Of a stretch of 64,000 bases of DNA, positions 17,175 to 26,726 are shown piece by piece (position 1 is the stretch's first letter; every line of letters starts with the position of its first letter). Below the pieces are notes generated by a model, which had not been told where the DNA came from, did no database searches, and worked only from the letters and a program-made list of their open reading frames with translations. The translations under genes were made by a program, and so were the position numbers. The stretch spans positions 41,309 through 105,308 of the forward strand of contig NZ_QVMK01000005.1 of the NCBI RefSeq assembly GCF_010500995.1, given 5' to 3'. Origin of the DNA: Bacteroides sp. 224 (GTDB lineage: Bacteria; Bacteroidota; Bacteroidia; Bacteroidales; Bacteroidaceae).

Positions 17175-17263
17175 CTATGTGTCGTCTTATGCATCGTTCT
17201 ATATATGATTCTATGTGTCGTCTACATTAATAACTATATATTAAATAGCTATATATTAAATAA
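17175..17263. repeat. AT-rich direct repeats upstream of the orphan gene
   Basis: CTATGTGTCGTCT occurs at 17175 and 17211, 36 bp apart, with a degenerate copy between. A 15-bp unit, CTATATATTAAATAG/A, occurs at 17234 and 17249, with a partial third copy at 17264. The layout beside the orphan gene resembles an operator or iteron array, but nothing proves this. The rest of the 17066-17453 gap shows only a hairpin at 17370. Confidence 0.6.
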
Positions 17264-17369
17264 CTATTATAATAGCATACATTCGTTTTTAAGAAAAACA
17301 AATGCTACTATCTTTTTTAATCATTCTTCTTTTATGATTCGGTTTTAGTTCTTATGTTTGTATTTTAGG

Positions 17370-17395
17370 TAGGCCTTGTTTCTCAACAAAGCCTA
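17370..17395. terminator. Hairpin downstream of the glutamine synthetase fragment
   Basis: TAGGCCTTGTT and AACAAAGCCTA form an 11-bp stem with one mismatch around TCTC. It lies about 60 bp beyond the minus-strand glutamine synthetase stop and probably served as its terminator, although no clear T-run follows. Confidence 0.45.
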
Positions 17396-17453
17396 TCCGG
17401 ATACTTAAAACAACCAACAAAAGAAATAGATAACTTCTATCTATTGCTTTTAT

Positions 17454-18179
17454 TTATCTTATAAATAAAAGTTCTCTGTATTTGGGCAACGTCCACATTT
17501 GGTTGTCCACAATCAGTTCAAGCTTGTCGATGTGATAACGGATTTCGTCGAGCATAGGGGCGATGTTATCATGATAGTTGATGGCTTTTTCGCGTTCGTC
17601 TTCAATTTTGTTAGCTACCTTACGGGCCTCAATCATAGCATCTACGTGTTCTTTAATGAATCCTACGCGGTCGGCAATTTCTTCAATCAGTTCCAGGTTT
17701 CGGCAGCAAAGTTTTTTCCATTTATCGTCCGGATACAGTTCTTTCATTTTGTAAACGTTGTCAATCAAATCGGTTTGATATTGAGTGGCTACGGGAATGA
17801 TGTGGTTCATGGCCAGATCGCCCAATACGCGAGCTTCAATCTGGATTTTCTTGGTATAGGTTTCCCACTTTACTTCGTTGCGGGCTTCCAACTCTATTTT
17901 GCTCATCACTCCTGTGGTTTCGAACATGGCAATGGTTTCGGGTTTCAGGTAGTTGTCGAAGATAACAGGCACGCTGGTTTCGCAATCCAAGCCACGTTTT
18001 TGAGCTTCTTCTTTCCATTCGTCGCTGTAACCGTTGCCATCAAAATGGATGGGCTTGCATATTTTGATGTATTTACGTATTACGTCCAGCAGGGCCGATA
18101 CTTTGGGTTCGCCTTGTTCAATCAGTGCATCTACATCTTCTTTGGTATTTACTTTGTTGATGGCCTTTAGTTTTACGAT
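17454..18179 (-). pseudogene. Type III glutamine synthetase, C-terminal fragment
   Basis: The open frame from 18179 down to the stop at 17454 (241 residues) matches only the last third of type III glutamine synthetase (about 730 residues). It contains KLKAINKVNTKEDVDALIEQ near its beginning, then PIHFDGNGYSDEWKEEAQKR and the helical tail ending in PKYRELLFIR. The catalytic part is missing. A stop codon at 18180-18182 closes the frame, and the boundary falls exactly in the repeat at 18171-18235. No native start codon exists; a TTG inside would give 178 residues. It looks like a deletion remnant or an assembly join. Confidence 0.82.
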
Positions 18180-18235
18180 TTACAATATAGAGAGTTACTC
18201 TAATCGTAAATCGTAAATTGTCCAATCGTCAATTA
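18171..18235. repeat. Hairpin with ATCGTAA tandem arm at a deletion junction
   Basis: The left arm TTTTACGATTTACAAT is answered by ATCGTAAATCGTAAATTG, with more units (CCAATCGTCAATTAAT) behind it. The left arm overlaps the first codons of the glutamine synthetase fragment and the right end overlaps the amtB stop. The element therefore bridges two truncated genes. Confidence 0.75.
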
Positions 18236-18916
18236 ATTATAGGCCGATTCTCCATGTTCGTATACATCCAATCCTTCTTCTTCGACACGTGGGCTCACGC
18301 GGAGACCATGAATCTTGTCGAGTGCTTTGAAGATGATATACCCCATGCCAAGTGCCCATGCGCCTACCACTAAGGCACCAAATATTTGAGCTCCGAGGAA
18401 TTGCCAGCCACCACCGTAGAGTAAACCTTCTTCTGTGGCAAGAAATCCGGTAAGTACAGTTCCTAAGAAGCCGCATACGCCATGTACAGATGAGGCTCCT
18501 ACAGGATCGTCTATTTTCAGTACTTTATCGATGAAATCTACAGAATAAATCATAGTAATTCCCGATAAAGCACCGATGATAACAGCTCCTACGGGCGAAA
18601 CAATATCGCATCCGGCTGTAATACCTACCAACCCGGCCAACACACCGTTTAATGTGAGCGATAACGATGGTTTGCTGTATTTGCACCAGCTGAGTATCAA
18701 GGCAAAGAAACCACCGGCGCAAGCCGAAAGGTTGGTGGTTAAAAATACGTGCGAAATGGCAAGCCGATCGGCTTCTCCGGCTGCTGCCAATTGAGAACCG
18801 GGGTTGAAGCCAAACCATCCGAACCAAAGGATGAAAACTCCCAAACAGGCCAGCGTCAGGTTGTGCCCGGGGATGGCTCTCGACTTACCATCTTTTGTGC
18901 AATGTCGCCTCTTTCT
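18233..18916 (-). pseudogene. Ammonium transporter AmtB, C-terminal fragment
   Basis: The frame is open from 18916 to 18233 (227 residues). It carries the second half of an Amt transporter: AIPGHNLTLACLGVFILWFG, then WFGFNPGSQ, DDPVGASSVHGVCGFLGTV with its conserved histidine, and the cytoplasmic tail ending in YEHGESAYN. The first half, with the signal sequence and the first pore helices, is missing, so transport is not expected. Upstream the frame runs directly into the P-II remnant in another frame. In intact relatives P-II and amtB are neighbours, so a single deletion explains the joint. Confidence 0.82.
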
Positions 18917-18965
18917 TTACATCCTCGAATTTTGTTTTGCGGATGATAGCTTCAATCTTTTTCAT
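18885..18965 (-). pseudogene. P-II nitrogen regulator, N-terminal 17 codons only
   Basis: The ATG at 18965 opens with MKKIEAIIRKTKFEDVK, the N terminus of a P-II (GlnB/GlnK) signalling protein. After that the sequence leaves the family and stops at 18885 after 26 residues, reading through the start of the amtB fragment in a different frame. The uridylylation loop and ligand sites are absent. It sits 46 bp behind the outer-membrane protein gene, as expected for an operon. Confidence 0.8.
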
Positions 18966-19011
18966 AATTTAAAATAATGAGTGTTACCTGAAAACGTTTT
19001 AATTACCTTCT

Positions 19012-19725
19012 TTAAAAACTAATACCAAATGCAAAGTATGCTTTTTCCGTATTCGGATTTACTGTTATTTTGGCAAATGCAGGTAGGGAGAATGAGTCGG
19101 TGATTTTGATGTTTTTACCGGCTGTTAGTCCAACATTTACTACATTAAATCCATCAGAATAAGCTCCCTCCCAAGGAGTAAGTCCTACTTCTGCCGAGAA
19201 ATCAAATTCGCCGAGTTTGAAAGGAACCATCACTTCCGCATAACTGGAGTAGGCACGATCCATGCTACCATCACTCTTTGCCTTGTAGTAGTCGGCTCCC
19301 GCAAAATTGGTGTTCCAGCTTACTGAAAGCGGTCCGAAATCATAACCAACGGTTGCCTCGTACACATGATCGGTTTCTTTGGAGGCATACTTAAAGTATT
19401 TTCCGCCATAATCGAACCAATAATCGGTTACTGCTACACTAAATCCTCCGGCGTTATAGCCTAACGTAAGATCAAGTTCTTTCGTGTCTTCTTTTTCTAT
19501 ACCTACCGATCCCCATGCGCTTAATGAGAATCCGTATTTACCTACTGCTATAGAGGGTTGTATACTCACCCCTCCGCAGTCTTGCCCACGCCAGATGTAA
19601 TTGCTTACTACATCGGCACCTACTGAAACCTCTACATTGTTCTGCGCATTTGCTGTTAGTGTACTAAGTGCAATCACTAAGGCTGCTGCCATTACCCTGA
19701 ACTTGTTTTGAATCATTTTTTTCAT
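19012..19725 (-). CDS. Putative outer-membrane beta-barrel porin
   Basis: The 237-residue protein has a signal peptide (MKKMIQNKFRVMAAALVIAL, cleaved after TANAQ). The mature chain is strongly beta, with alternating aromatic residues, and ends in AYFAFGISF, the terminal phenylalanine typical of BAM substrates. It resembles TorF-type putative porins. Its position directly upstream of P-II and amtB suggests it served uptake of ammonium or another nitrogen source across the outer membrane. That link is inference. The gene itself looks intact. Confidence 0.78.
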   Translation of the reverse strand: MKKMIQNKFRVMAAALVIALSTLTANAQNNVEVSVGADVVSNYIWRGQDCGGVSIQPSIAVGKYGFSLSAWGSVGIEKEDTKELDLTLGYNAGGFSVAVTDYWFDYGGKYFKYASKETDHVYEATVGYDFGPLSVSWNTNFAGADYYKAKSDGSMDRAYSSYAEVMVPFKLGEFDFSAEVGLTPWEGAYSDGFNVVNVGLTAGKNIKITDSFSLPAFAKITVNPNTEKAYFAFGISF

Positions 19726-19762
19726 TGTCCTTTTACCTTTAATAGTTAAAATAATGTGAATC

Positions 19763-20992
19763 TCAATCTCTATTCTTTATTCTTTTCATGGCTTCTATGC
19801 AATCGTCATGTTCGCCGAAGGCAGTGAGCCGGATATAACCTTCTCCGCTGGGGCCAAAACCTACCCCGGGTGTTCCTACTACATGGGTTTCGTGCAGAAT
19901 TTGTTCGAAGAAACGCCAAGAGGGAGTTCCTTTCGGTGTTTTTACCCATAGGTAAGGGGCGTTTTCACCACCATATACTTGCAGTCCGCACGCTACCAAT
20001 CCGTCTTTCATGATTCGGGCGTTAGTCATATAATAATTGATTGTTTGCTTTATTTGTTCTTTGCCCTCGGGGGTGTAGATGGCCTCCGCGGCACGTTGAG
20101 TAATATAAGATGTTCCGTTGAACTTAGTGCTCTGTCGACGGTTCCAGAGGCTGTTCAATGATATGCGTTCTCCTTGCGGAGTAGTGCCTGTTAGTTCTTT
20201 GGGTACTACGGTGTAGCCGCAACGTATGCCTGTAAATCCGGCTGTTTTGGAGAAACTGCGGAATTCGATAGCGCATTTTTTGGCTCCTTCAATTTCGTAA
20301 ATAGAGTGGGGGATGGACGGATCTTGAATATAAGCTTCGTAGGCGGCATCGAACAAGATGAGTGTATCATTTACCAAAGCATAGTCTACCCACTTTTTGA
20401 GTTCCTCTTTGCTTAGTGTGGTGCCGGTGGGGTTGTTGGGGTAGCAGAGGTAAAGAATGTCGATTTTCTTATCCGGTATTTGCGGTATGAAGTTATTTTC
20501 GGCTGTACAGGGCATATAGACTATATTGCTCCATTTACCGTTTTCTTGCAATGTTCCGGCACGCCCTCCCATCACGTTGCTGTCGATGTAAACGGGGTAG
20601 ATGGGGTCGGTTACCCCGATGTTATTATCCTGATGCAGTATGTCGCCGATGTTTCCTGTATCGCTTTTGGCACCATCGCTTACAAAAACTTCGCTGTTGC
20701 TTAGCTGAATGCCGCGAGGTGTATAGTCGTTCTTTATAATGGCTTCCGTCAGAAAATCGTATCCTTGTTCAGGACCATACCCGCGGAAGGTACTTTTGTT
20801 TGCCATTTCGTCTACCGCTTTATGCATGGCTTCGATGCATGCAGGTGCCAGTGGCTGTGTAACATCTCCGATTCCCAGGCGGATAATGTCCTGATCGGGA
20901 TGTGTGGCTTTGAATGTATTTACTTTTTTGGCGATGTCCGAAAATAAATAGCTTCCGGGCAGTTTCAGGAAATGTTCGTTAACTAATGCCAT
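19763..20992 (-). CDS. dapL: LL-diaminopimelate aminotransferase
   Basis: The 409-residue PLP enzyme has the class I/II aminotransferase fold. It makes LL-diaminopimelate directly from tetrahydrodipicolinate for lysine and peptidoglycan synthesis. Motifs include [44 protein letters not shown] and the PLP lysine in [17 protein letters not shown]. The length equals that of DapL. It follows dapF by 11 bp on the same strand, so dapF-dapL is one operon. Confidence 0.95.
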   Translation of the reverse strand: MALVNEHFLKLPGSYLFSDIAKKVNTFKATHPDQDIIRLGIGDVTQPLAPACIEAMHKAVDEMANKSTFRGYGPEQGYDFLTEAIIKNDYTPRGIQLSNSEVFVSDGAKSDTGNIGDILHQDNNIGVTDPIYPVYIDSNVMGGRAGTLQENGKWSNIVYMPCTAENNFIPQIPDKKIDILYLCYPNNPTGTTLSKEELKKWVDYALVNDTLILFDAAYEAYIQDPSIPHSIYEIEGAKKCAIEFRSFSKTAGFTGIRCGYTVVPKELTGTTPQGERISLNSLWNRRQSTKFNGTSYITQRAAEAIYTPEGKEQIKQTINYYMTNARIMKDGLVACGLQVYGGENAPYLWVKTPKGTPSWRFFEQILHETHVVGTPGVGFGPSGEGYIRLTAFGEHDDCIEAMKRIKNRD

Positions 20993-21003
20993 ATTGTTGT
21001 CTT

Positions 21004-21819
21004 TTATTGGTTTATTTCGATTTTTCCATCAAATACTTTGGTTGCCGGTCCTGTCATCATAATGTGGTTGGTTTCTTTATTCCATTCGATGGTCAGCGTG
21101 CCTCCGTCCATAATTACATCCGGTTTTCTTTTTGTTTTTCCTGATTGTATAGCCGCTACTGCTGTGGCGCAGGCACCGGTTCCGCAGGCCAAGGTTATTC
21201 CCGAACCCCTTTCCCACACTCGCATACGTATTTTGTTTGGGCTGAGTACTTGTGCGAATTCCACGTTCACTCGTCCCGGGAAGAGAGGATGGTGCTCTAT
21301 TTGCGGTCCTAAAACAGGAAGATTGATTTCCGATATATCATCTACAAATATCACCAGATGGGGGTTTCCCATATTTACGGTAGTTCCGGTAAGCTGATGT
21401 CCGGTTGATAGTTTAATTTCAATCTCTTGAATATCGCTCGGCTCATTCATATCTACTGTAACCGATGCTACTTCGTTTTTTTCGATATTCAGTTTGAGGT
21501 ATTTTATTCCGGAGAGGGTTTCCAATGAGAATTCATTGCCTTGAATGTCGCCGTTGTCATAAAGGTATTTGGCTACGCAACGCGAGGCGTTTCCGCACAT
21601 GGTGGCTTCCGAACCATCGGCATTGAATATCCGCATGCTGTAATTGGCAATATCCGATGAACCAATTAAAACCAAGCCGTCGCCTCCAATTCCTTTATTA
21701 CGATCACTCCACAGAATGGATGTCTGCTCCGGATGTGGGATGCACTCTTTGCGGATATCTACATATATGTAGTCGTTCCCCGCTCCATGCATCTTGGTGA
21801 ATCTTATTTCTTTTGTCAT
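21004..21819 (-). CDS. dapF: Diaminopimelate epimerase
   Basis: The 271-residue enzyme converts LL- to meso-diaminopimelate. The two catalytic cysteines lie in [10 protein letters not shown] and [12 protein letters not shown], and the N terminus [15 protein letters not shown] is typical. It is the first gene of the dapF-dapL operon. A TATCTTTG element at 21868-21875 on the minus strand marks the likely promoter. Confidence 0.95.
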   Translation of the reverse strand: MTKEIRFTKMHGAGNDYIYVDIRKECIPHPEQTSILWSDRNKGIGGDGLVLIGSSDIANYSMRIFNADGSEATMCGNASRCVAKYLYDNGDIQGNEFSLETLSGIKYLKLNIEKNEVASVTVDMNEPSDIQEIEIKLSTGHQLTGTTVNMGNPHLVIFVDDISEINLPVLGPQIEHHPLFPGRVNVEFAQVLSPNKIRMRVWERGSGITLACGTGACATAVAAIQSGKTKRKPDVIMDGGTLTIEWNKETNHIMMTGPATKVFDGKIEINQ

Positions 21820-21867
21820 TTTGTAGAGGATTAATCTTTGTTGTTGTCGTTTTGTTTAATTCCTCTG

Positions 21868-21875
21868 CAAAGATA
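21868..21875 (-). promoter_or_regulatory. -7 element TATCTTTG for dapF-dapL
   Basis: The minus strand reads TATCTTTG, an exact TAnnTTTG match, about 48 bp before the dapF start. No -33 box is clear. Confidence 0.5.
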
Positions 21876-21940
21876 TGTCTTTTTGTTTATATAATATCTT
21901 TTTTTGATATTAAATTTATGTTTCATTTTTGTAATTCCTT

Positions 21941-22699
21941 TCAATAGTTCTTCAGAAGATTACGAAGAACTAAAGGTCGATCGGTAGTGATAAAATCGAC
22001 TTTGTGTTTAATAAGCCATTGCATATCTTCTTCACTGTTTACGGTCCAAACGTTTACTTTGAGTCCTAATGAGTGACATTCCGTAATCCATTCAGGATTC
22101 TTTTTAAATACCTTGCTGTTATAGTCGGGCCCTGTACAACCGATCGCTTTGAGTTCCTGAGGAGAAAGATCGCCATTGAGGTAATAAATCGGTGTGCCTT
22201 GAGGAGCCAGGCGGATGAATTCTTTGACGGCATGCAATGAAAAGGAAATATATTCCATACGCGGTTCCAATTGCATTTTGCTAACAAGTGATATGATTTG
22301 TTCGATGGCTTTGGTTTCCAACTCGGGAGTACTAAGCTTTTTCAGTTCCAGAATAAGTCGGGTTTTTAATTCGGTTCCTTTTTGAAGGTATTCGGAAAGG
22401 AGTGGCAGGCTCTCTCCGTTTTTCAGTTTGAGCCGGGTAAGCGTATCGGCTGTATTCTTTTTGATGGAGGTAAGTCCGTGAATCGCATCGTGTATAACGA
22501 TCAATTTCCCGTCACTGCTCATTCTTACATCAAATTCGCAGCCATAGCAATTGATGGAATCTGCTTTTAGTAAAGAGGCAATACTGTTTTGTGCGGAACC
22601 TTGAGTATCCCAAAAACCACGATGAGCTATGACTTGGGTTTGTGACATCATATTTGCAGATATGAAAACAAATAGAGTGCAGATAACGGCTTTTCTCAT
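21941..22699 (-). CDS. Glycerophosphodiester phosphodiesterase
   Basis: The 252-residue protein has a signal peptide (MRKAVICTLFVFISANMMSQ) and the GDPD TIM-barrel motifs: QVIAHRGFWDTQGSAQNSI with the catalytic histidine, CEFDVRMSSDGKLIVIHD with metal-binding acids, LILELK, and VNVWTVNSEEDM near the end. It would hydrolyse glycerophosphodiesters in the periplasm. The ATG at 22699 is chosen because an upstream in-frame start adds eight residues before the signal peptide. A divergent promoter pair lies in the gap to the next gene. Confidence 0.9.
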   Translation of the reverse strand: MRKAVICTLFVFISANMMSQTQVIAHRGFWDTQGSAQNSIASLLKADSINCYGCEFDVRMSSDGKLIVIHDAIHGLTSIKKNTADTLTRLKLKNGESLPLLSEYLQKGTELKTRLILELKKLSTPELETKAIEQIISLVSKMQLEPRMEYISFSLHAVKEFIRLAPQGTPIYYLNGDLSPQELKAIGCTGPDYNSKVFKKNPEWITECHSLGLKVNVWTVNSEEDMQWLIKHKVDFITTDRPLVLRNLLKNY

Positions 22700-22720
22700 A
22701 ACAATTTGTAGTATGATATA

Positions 22721-22728
22721 CAAATGTA
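22721..22728 (-). promoter_or_regulatory. -7 element TACATTTG for the phosphodiesterase gene
   Basis: The minus strand reads TACATTTG, an exact TAnnTTTG match, 21 bp before the ATG. It is back to back with the plus-strand element at 22742. Confidence 0.5.
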
Positions 22729-22741
22729 CTAAAACTTTTTA

Positions 22742-22749
22742 TACCTTTG
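22742..22749 (+). promoter_or_regulatory. -7 element TACCTTTG for the four-helix membrane protein gene
   Basis: TACCTTTG matches TAnnTTTG and lies 48 bp before the ATG at 22798. With the minus-strand element it forms a compact divergent promoter region. Confidence 0.5.
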
Positions 22750-22797
22750 GCTGACAAACCTCCTAATCCGTTTTATAACATCAATTTGAATGACACA

Positions 22798-23319
22798 ATG
22801 AACCGATCGAAGAAAGAAAAACGACTGCTACTAACCATTCGTTTGCTGATAATATTTTTTATGGCAGCATTAGTAATTTCAGGAGCTACTGCATTTCCCT
22901 TAGAAACCGAACTTGGTCTGTTTTGTAAGATACTGGGAATCTCTACCGATGTTCCTGCTGCTAATTATACCGGATTTCAACACTGGATCGCTTGGATTTA
23001 TGAGGGAGTGAGTACTACCAATAAAGCATATCCGTTTTTGGCGTATGGTACCGACTGGTTGGCCTTTGCACATATTGCCATAGCCATTGCTTTCTTCGGC
23101 GTGTATTATAAGCCTGTTCGTAATATCTGGATTGTTTACTGGGCCATGATTTTGTGTGTGGCTATTATGCCTGTTATCTTTATTTGCGGATCTATCCGGC
23201 AAATTCCTTTCTACTGGCAATTGATAGATAGCTCATTTGGTATTTTTGGCATTGTTCCTTTATTAATGTTACGTTATTATATACTGAAGCTGGAAAGGTT
23301 TTACCCGGGGAGGTACTGA
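22798..23319 (+). CDS. Hypothetical four-helix membrane protein
   Basis: The product is 173 residues with four hydrophobic segments, roughly at 12-34, 93-112, 116-138 and 150-168. The basic start MNRSKKEKRL places the N terminus in the cytoplasm. The charged loop between segments one and two contains GFQHWIAWIYEGV. I do not recognise the family with certainty. A TTG-initiated extension to 22747 overlaps the promoter element and is not used. The following gene is a lipoprotein 24 bp downstream, so the two may be co-transcribed. Confidence 0.7.
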   Translation: MNRSKKEKRLLLTIRLLIIFFMAALVISGATAFPLETELGLFCKILGISTDVPAANYTGFQHWIAWIYEGVSTTNKAYPFLAYGTDWLAFAHIAIAIAFFGVYYKPVRNIWIVYWAMILCVAIMPVIFICGSIRQIPFYWQLIDSSFGIFGIVPLLMLRYYILKLERFYPGRY

Positions 23320-23343
23320 CTTTAATTACTTTGGTGAAGATAG

Positions 23344-24348
23344 ATGATGCATTTAAAAATAAAGATACTTCTGTGGATCATTGCCATTCCATTATTAACA
23401 GCTTGTGAGAAAAAAACTCCTTCTAAAGAGATTAGTTTCTATTATTGGAAAAGGAATGTAACCTTTGGAAAAACCGAGAAAGACTATTTTCGGAAACTGA
23501 ATTGCGAGAAACTATACATACGTTTCTTTGATATTGATGTGGACTCAGAAGATTATCTGTCTCCAAAATCAAAAATAGCATTATTCAATCCTAAGGAACT
23601 GGATGCTAAATATATTCCGGTGGTGTTTATTACCAATCGTACATTCAGAAAGATGGAGTACAGTAGTCCCGAAAGCTTGGCAAATAGCACACATGGGTTA
23701 ATAGAGAAGATTGTAGAGAAGAATAAAATACCTTCTCCGGACGAAATACAAATAGACTGCGATTGGACTACTTCTACCCGAGAGAACTTTTTTACTTTTC
23801 TACGCGAACTGAAAAAACTGTTTGGAGGAAAGATAACTTGTACTTTACGACTACACCAGGTGAAAGATATGGAAATGACAGGGGTTCCTCCTGTCGATAA
23901 AGTGTATCTGATGTGTTATGCTACATCATCTCCTCAGGATACGGATACTCAAAATTCAATATTAGACATTGAATTATTGAAGGCGTATACCGGGAAACTC
24001 CATAAATACCCGGTGGAATTAGATGTTGCTTTACCCCTTTATTCCTGGGGAGTGGTGACAAATCATCGTGGAGAAATACGGCTGATAAACAATGTGGATA
24101 TAACCGATATGGTTCCGGAGTTCTTTAAGCAGACAGGAGAGAATACTTATGAAGCACAAGATGACTTTTTTCTGCAAGGCATATATCTGAATAAAGGTTT
24201 CACTTTGCGTATCGAAAGAATAGATCCGGCATTATTGAATGAAGCAAAATCTTATCTGGACAGTAAATTAAAGAAAAACTACCATATAGTATATTATCAT
24301 TTGGATAAACCCTTTATTGAAAGGTTTACGATAGATGAACTGAAATAA
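23344..24348 (+). CDS. Hypothetical lipoprotein
   Basis: The 334-residue protein has a lipoprotein signal with lipobox LLTAC at residues 17-21. The mature part has ISFYYWKRN, DEIQIDCDWTTSTRENFFTF and KVYLMCYAT. This alternating strand-helix pattern with an acidic strand end (QIDCDW) suggests a TIM-barrel fold like some family 18 or related glycosidase-like proteins, but no catalytic motif can be assigned. It lies between the membrane protein and a large secreted repeat protein, in a plus-strand group. Confidence 0.68.
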   Translation: MMHLKIKILLWIIAIPLLTACEKKTPSKEISFYYWKRNVTFGKTEKDYFRKLNCEKLYIRFFDIDVDSEDYLSPKSKIALFNPKELDAKYIPVVFITNRTFRKMEYSSPESLANSTHGLIEKIVEKNKIPSPDEIQIDCDWTTSTRENFFTFLRELKKLFGGKITCTLRLHQVKDMEMTGVPPVDKVYLMCYATSSPQDTDTQNSILDIELLKAYTGKLHKYPVELDVALPLYSWGVVTNHRGEIRLINNVDITDMVPEFFKQTGENTYEAQDDFFLQGIYLNKGFTLRIERIDPALLNEAKSYLDSKLKKNYHIVYYHLDKPFIERFTIDELK

Positions 24349-24362
24349 AATTTAGCCGGAAC

Positions 24363-26711
24363 ATGATGAAGAAAATTCTTATAATCGTCCTTTCCTTATT
24401 GTTGTCTTCTTCTAAATTGTGGTCATGCGGATGGGATGAAGAAGAGTACTATAGCTATTATAGCCTTATCTTTTCGCAGGAACTTATTAACGATTCACGT
24501 TATTATCCTTTTCTGCTCGATTTTTATCTTCCTTATTATGAAACAGATGAAACTAAGTTTGGTAATATTGAAGAATGGAGTACCTATTTGCACATACCAT
24601 ACGAACAGGCTTATTATCTGGTGTTTAAAGCTTCGGAAGAAAATGTATTACGGTTGCTCGCCAACAAAAACGTAGAAGATGAACAATTAAAGTTTGCTGA
24701 TAGAAACTTTGTAAGCATGCATACAGAAGCCCTGCAATACTTATTGACAGCAAAGGAGTTGGAACCTTATATGACTATTTCCGGAGCTTTTAGTAATGAC
24801 TGGTCTTATTACGAGGATTCCGAAACCGATATTGATAAACTACCTTATAATCAAATTAACCTGAAACTGCAAAAAGCATGGAAACAGGCAAAGAACAAAG
24901 AGATTAAACTACGTTATGGATATCAATTAGTACGCTTTGCCCATTATAACAAGAGGTATCAAGAGGCTGTTGATCTTTTCGATTTATATGTGGAACCTTT
25001 GAACCTGAAATCAGAAATGTATTACTATGCACTTTCGCAAAAAGCAGGTGCCATAAGAGGGCTTGGAGATGTTATTACGGCTAACAGCCTTTTCTTTCAA
25101 GTCTTTTCTTATTCGATTGATCTGAAAACAACGGCTTTGTCGTCCATGAAATTAAACGAAAATGTGGACTATGAGAGTTTCCTGATGAGAGCTAAAACCA
25201 TCGAAGAGAAAAATGATGCAGATTTGTTGTTGGGTTATATTTCGTTTAGTAATCCGCTGGCAAGTGCCCGGAAAATAGCAAAGCGTTCGCCCGATGCCAT
25301 ACAAGCTAAAGTGTTGACAGCTCGTGCTATCAGCTTTATTGAAAGTGATATTGAAAAGTACGGCGAGGTGTCGGGGTATAAAGACAGGCGTTTTCCTATT
25401 GTTAATAAGGATGAAATAAGAAATATGCAAGATGTACTGACCTTTGTAAAAACGCAAGCTGTATCGAATAAAGTAAATCAAAAAAACTACTGGAACATTA
25501 CTACAGCTTATCTACTCTATTTAGATAGAAAGTATGCAGAGGCCAATGCTTACCTGCAAAAGGTAGATGTAAGCGAGGAAGGTTATCAACTCCAAAAAGA
25601 TATTTTAGCCATGTTGATAGATTTAGGTCGGGAACCGATTATAAACAGAGAGGTAGAGAAACGGCTTTATGCGGAATATAATGATGTATTTATGAACAGA
25701 TCTTCTTCGGAAGGACGAAGTAAGGTGGCAGCGTATGTGATTGACTTGTTATCAAACCGCTATTATCTTCAAAAAGACTATGCGAAATCTTTTATGTTGC
25801 AAAATTCATTGATTGAACTTCAGGGTAATCCGAACCTCGATTTGTTAATAGAGATAGAAAATCTATATAATAAACCCAATAAGAATACTTTTGAAGAATA
25901 CTTAGTAAACGAGTTTAAAGTAGGGATTCGCACAGCTAATAATGAAGAAAAGATATCTGTGACAGACTATATCAAATATATGAAAGGGGTTATTTATCTG
26001 GCAAACGATGATTTAGAGATGGCAAAACAGATGTTTGAAACAAACAGATACTTGAGTAACTCTATTTCATCGGATGTATTTGGCTATAACCGAATAGAAT
26101 GCTTTGAATGCAAAGATAATATGGCAATAGATTACTTATCGGAGTTTGATTATATAGATGATAATATATCGGAGGGAGAACTTGTATATATATTGATGCA
26201 GTTAAAAGAAGAGGCTTTGAAGAATGATTCTCGATCGGCCAAAGCCAATTATCTGTTGGGTAATTTCTTTTATAATGTTTCAGCTACAGGATATTACCGT
26301 AATTATGTTCGCTTTGGGTATGCAAGTAATAGTCAATGGTTTTTTGATACAAAGGATAAAAACAGATTGTTTAAGGATCAGATTTCCCTGAAAGATATTC
26401 CTTCCTACTTTGATAATTCGGTAGAGATAGCCAATAACTATCTTCAAACTGCATATCAGTTTGCTTCGGACAATGAGTTAAAAGCCCGTATTGTATTTGC
26501 TCTATCGAAATGCGAACAGGGAATGCATTACCAAAAACTTTTCGACAAGTACCAAGCCGACGAGTATTGGTGGAGCGGTAGAGATGAGGATTGGGTAATG
26601 ATATCCAACCGTAAGTATTTCGAAGAACTTATGAAGTATAAAAACACCCGTTTTTTCAAGGAAGTGGAAACGAATTGTAAATACTTTGAATATTATGTTA
26701 GTTGTTTGTAA
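24363..26711 (+). CDS. Hypothetical large secreted helical-repeat protein
   Basis: The 782-residue protein has a signal peptide ending near residue 21 (SSSKLWSCGWDEEEYYSYY). The rest is helix-rich, with TPR-like segments such as YGYQLVRFAHYNKRYQEAVD near 180-200 and NYLQTAYQFASDNELKARIV near 695. It is rich in tyrosine and asparagine. The family appears restricted to Bacteroidetes, and I cannot name it. The ATG lies 14 bp after the preceding lipoprotein stop, so a shared transcript is likely. It may be a scaffold or cell-surface protein. Confidence 0.68.
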   Translation: MMKKILIIVLSLLLSSSKLWSCGWDEEEYYSYYSLIFSQELINDSRYYPFLLDFYLPYYETDETKFGNIEEWSTYLHIPYEQAYYLVFKASEENVLRLLANKNVEDEQLKFADRNFVSMHTEALQYLLTAKELEPYMTISGAFSNDWSYYEDSETDIDKLPYNQINLKLQKAWKQAKNKEIKLRYGYQLVRFAHYNKRYQEAVDLFDLYVEPLNLKSEMYYYALSQKAGAIRGLGDVITANSLFFQVFSYSIDLKTTALSSMKLNENVDYESFLMRAKTIEEKNDADLLLGYISFSNPLASARKIAKRSPDAIQAKVLTARAISFIESDIEKYGEVSGYKDRRFPIVNKDEIRNMQDVLTFVKTQAVSNKVNQKNYWNITTAYLLYLDRKYAEANAYLQKVDVSEEGYQLQKDILAMLIDLGREPIINREVEKRLYAEYNDVFMNRSSSEGRSKVAAYVIDLLSNRYYLQKDYAKSFMLQNSLIELQGNPNLDLLIEIENLYNKPNKNTFEEYLVNEFKVGIRTANNEEKISVTDYIKYMKGVIYLANDDLEMAKQMFETNRYLSNSISSDVFGYNRIECFECKDNMAIDYLSEFDYIDDNISEGELVYILMQLKEEALKNDSRSAKANYLLGNFFYNVSATGYYRNYVRFGYASNSQWFFDTKDKNRLFKDQISLKDIPSYFDNSVEIANNYLQTAYQFASDNELKARIVFALSKCEQGMHYQKLFDKYQADEYWWSGRDEDWVMISNRKYFEELMKYKNTRFFKEVETNCKYFEYYVSCL

Positions 26712-26726
26712 TAGGTGTGCTCTCTC

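Noticed and set aside
17166..17348. 60-residue open frame upstream of the orphan gene
   Set aside because: The peptide only reflects translation of direct repeats and AT-rich DNA.
17499..18170. 223-residue plus-strand open frame opposite the glutamine synthetase fragment
   Set aside because: It is an antisense shadow of a recognisable coding sequence and has no similarity pattern or start context of its own.
22747..22797. TTG-initiated extension of the four-helix membrane protein
   Set aside because: It begins inside the promoter element TACCTTTG and adds residues without hydrophobic or conserved features.
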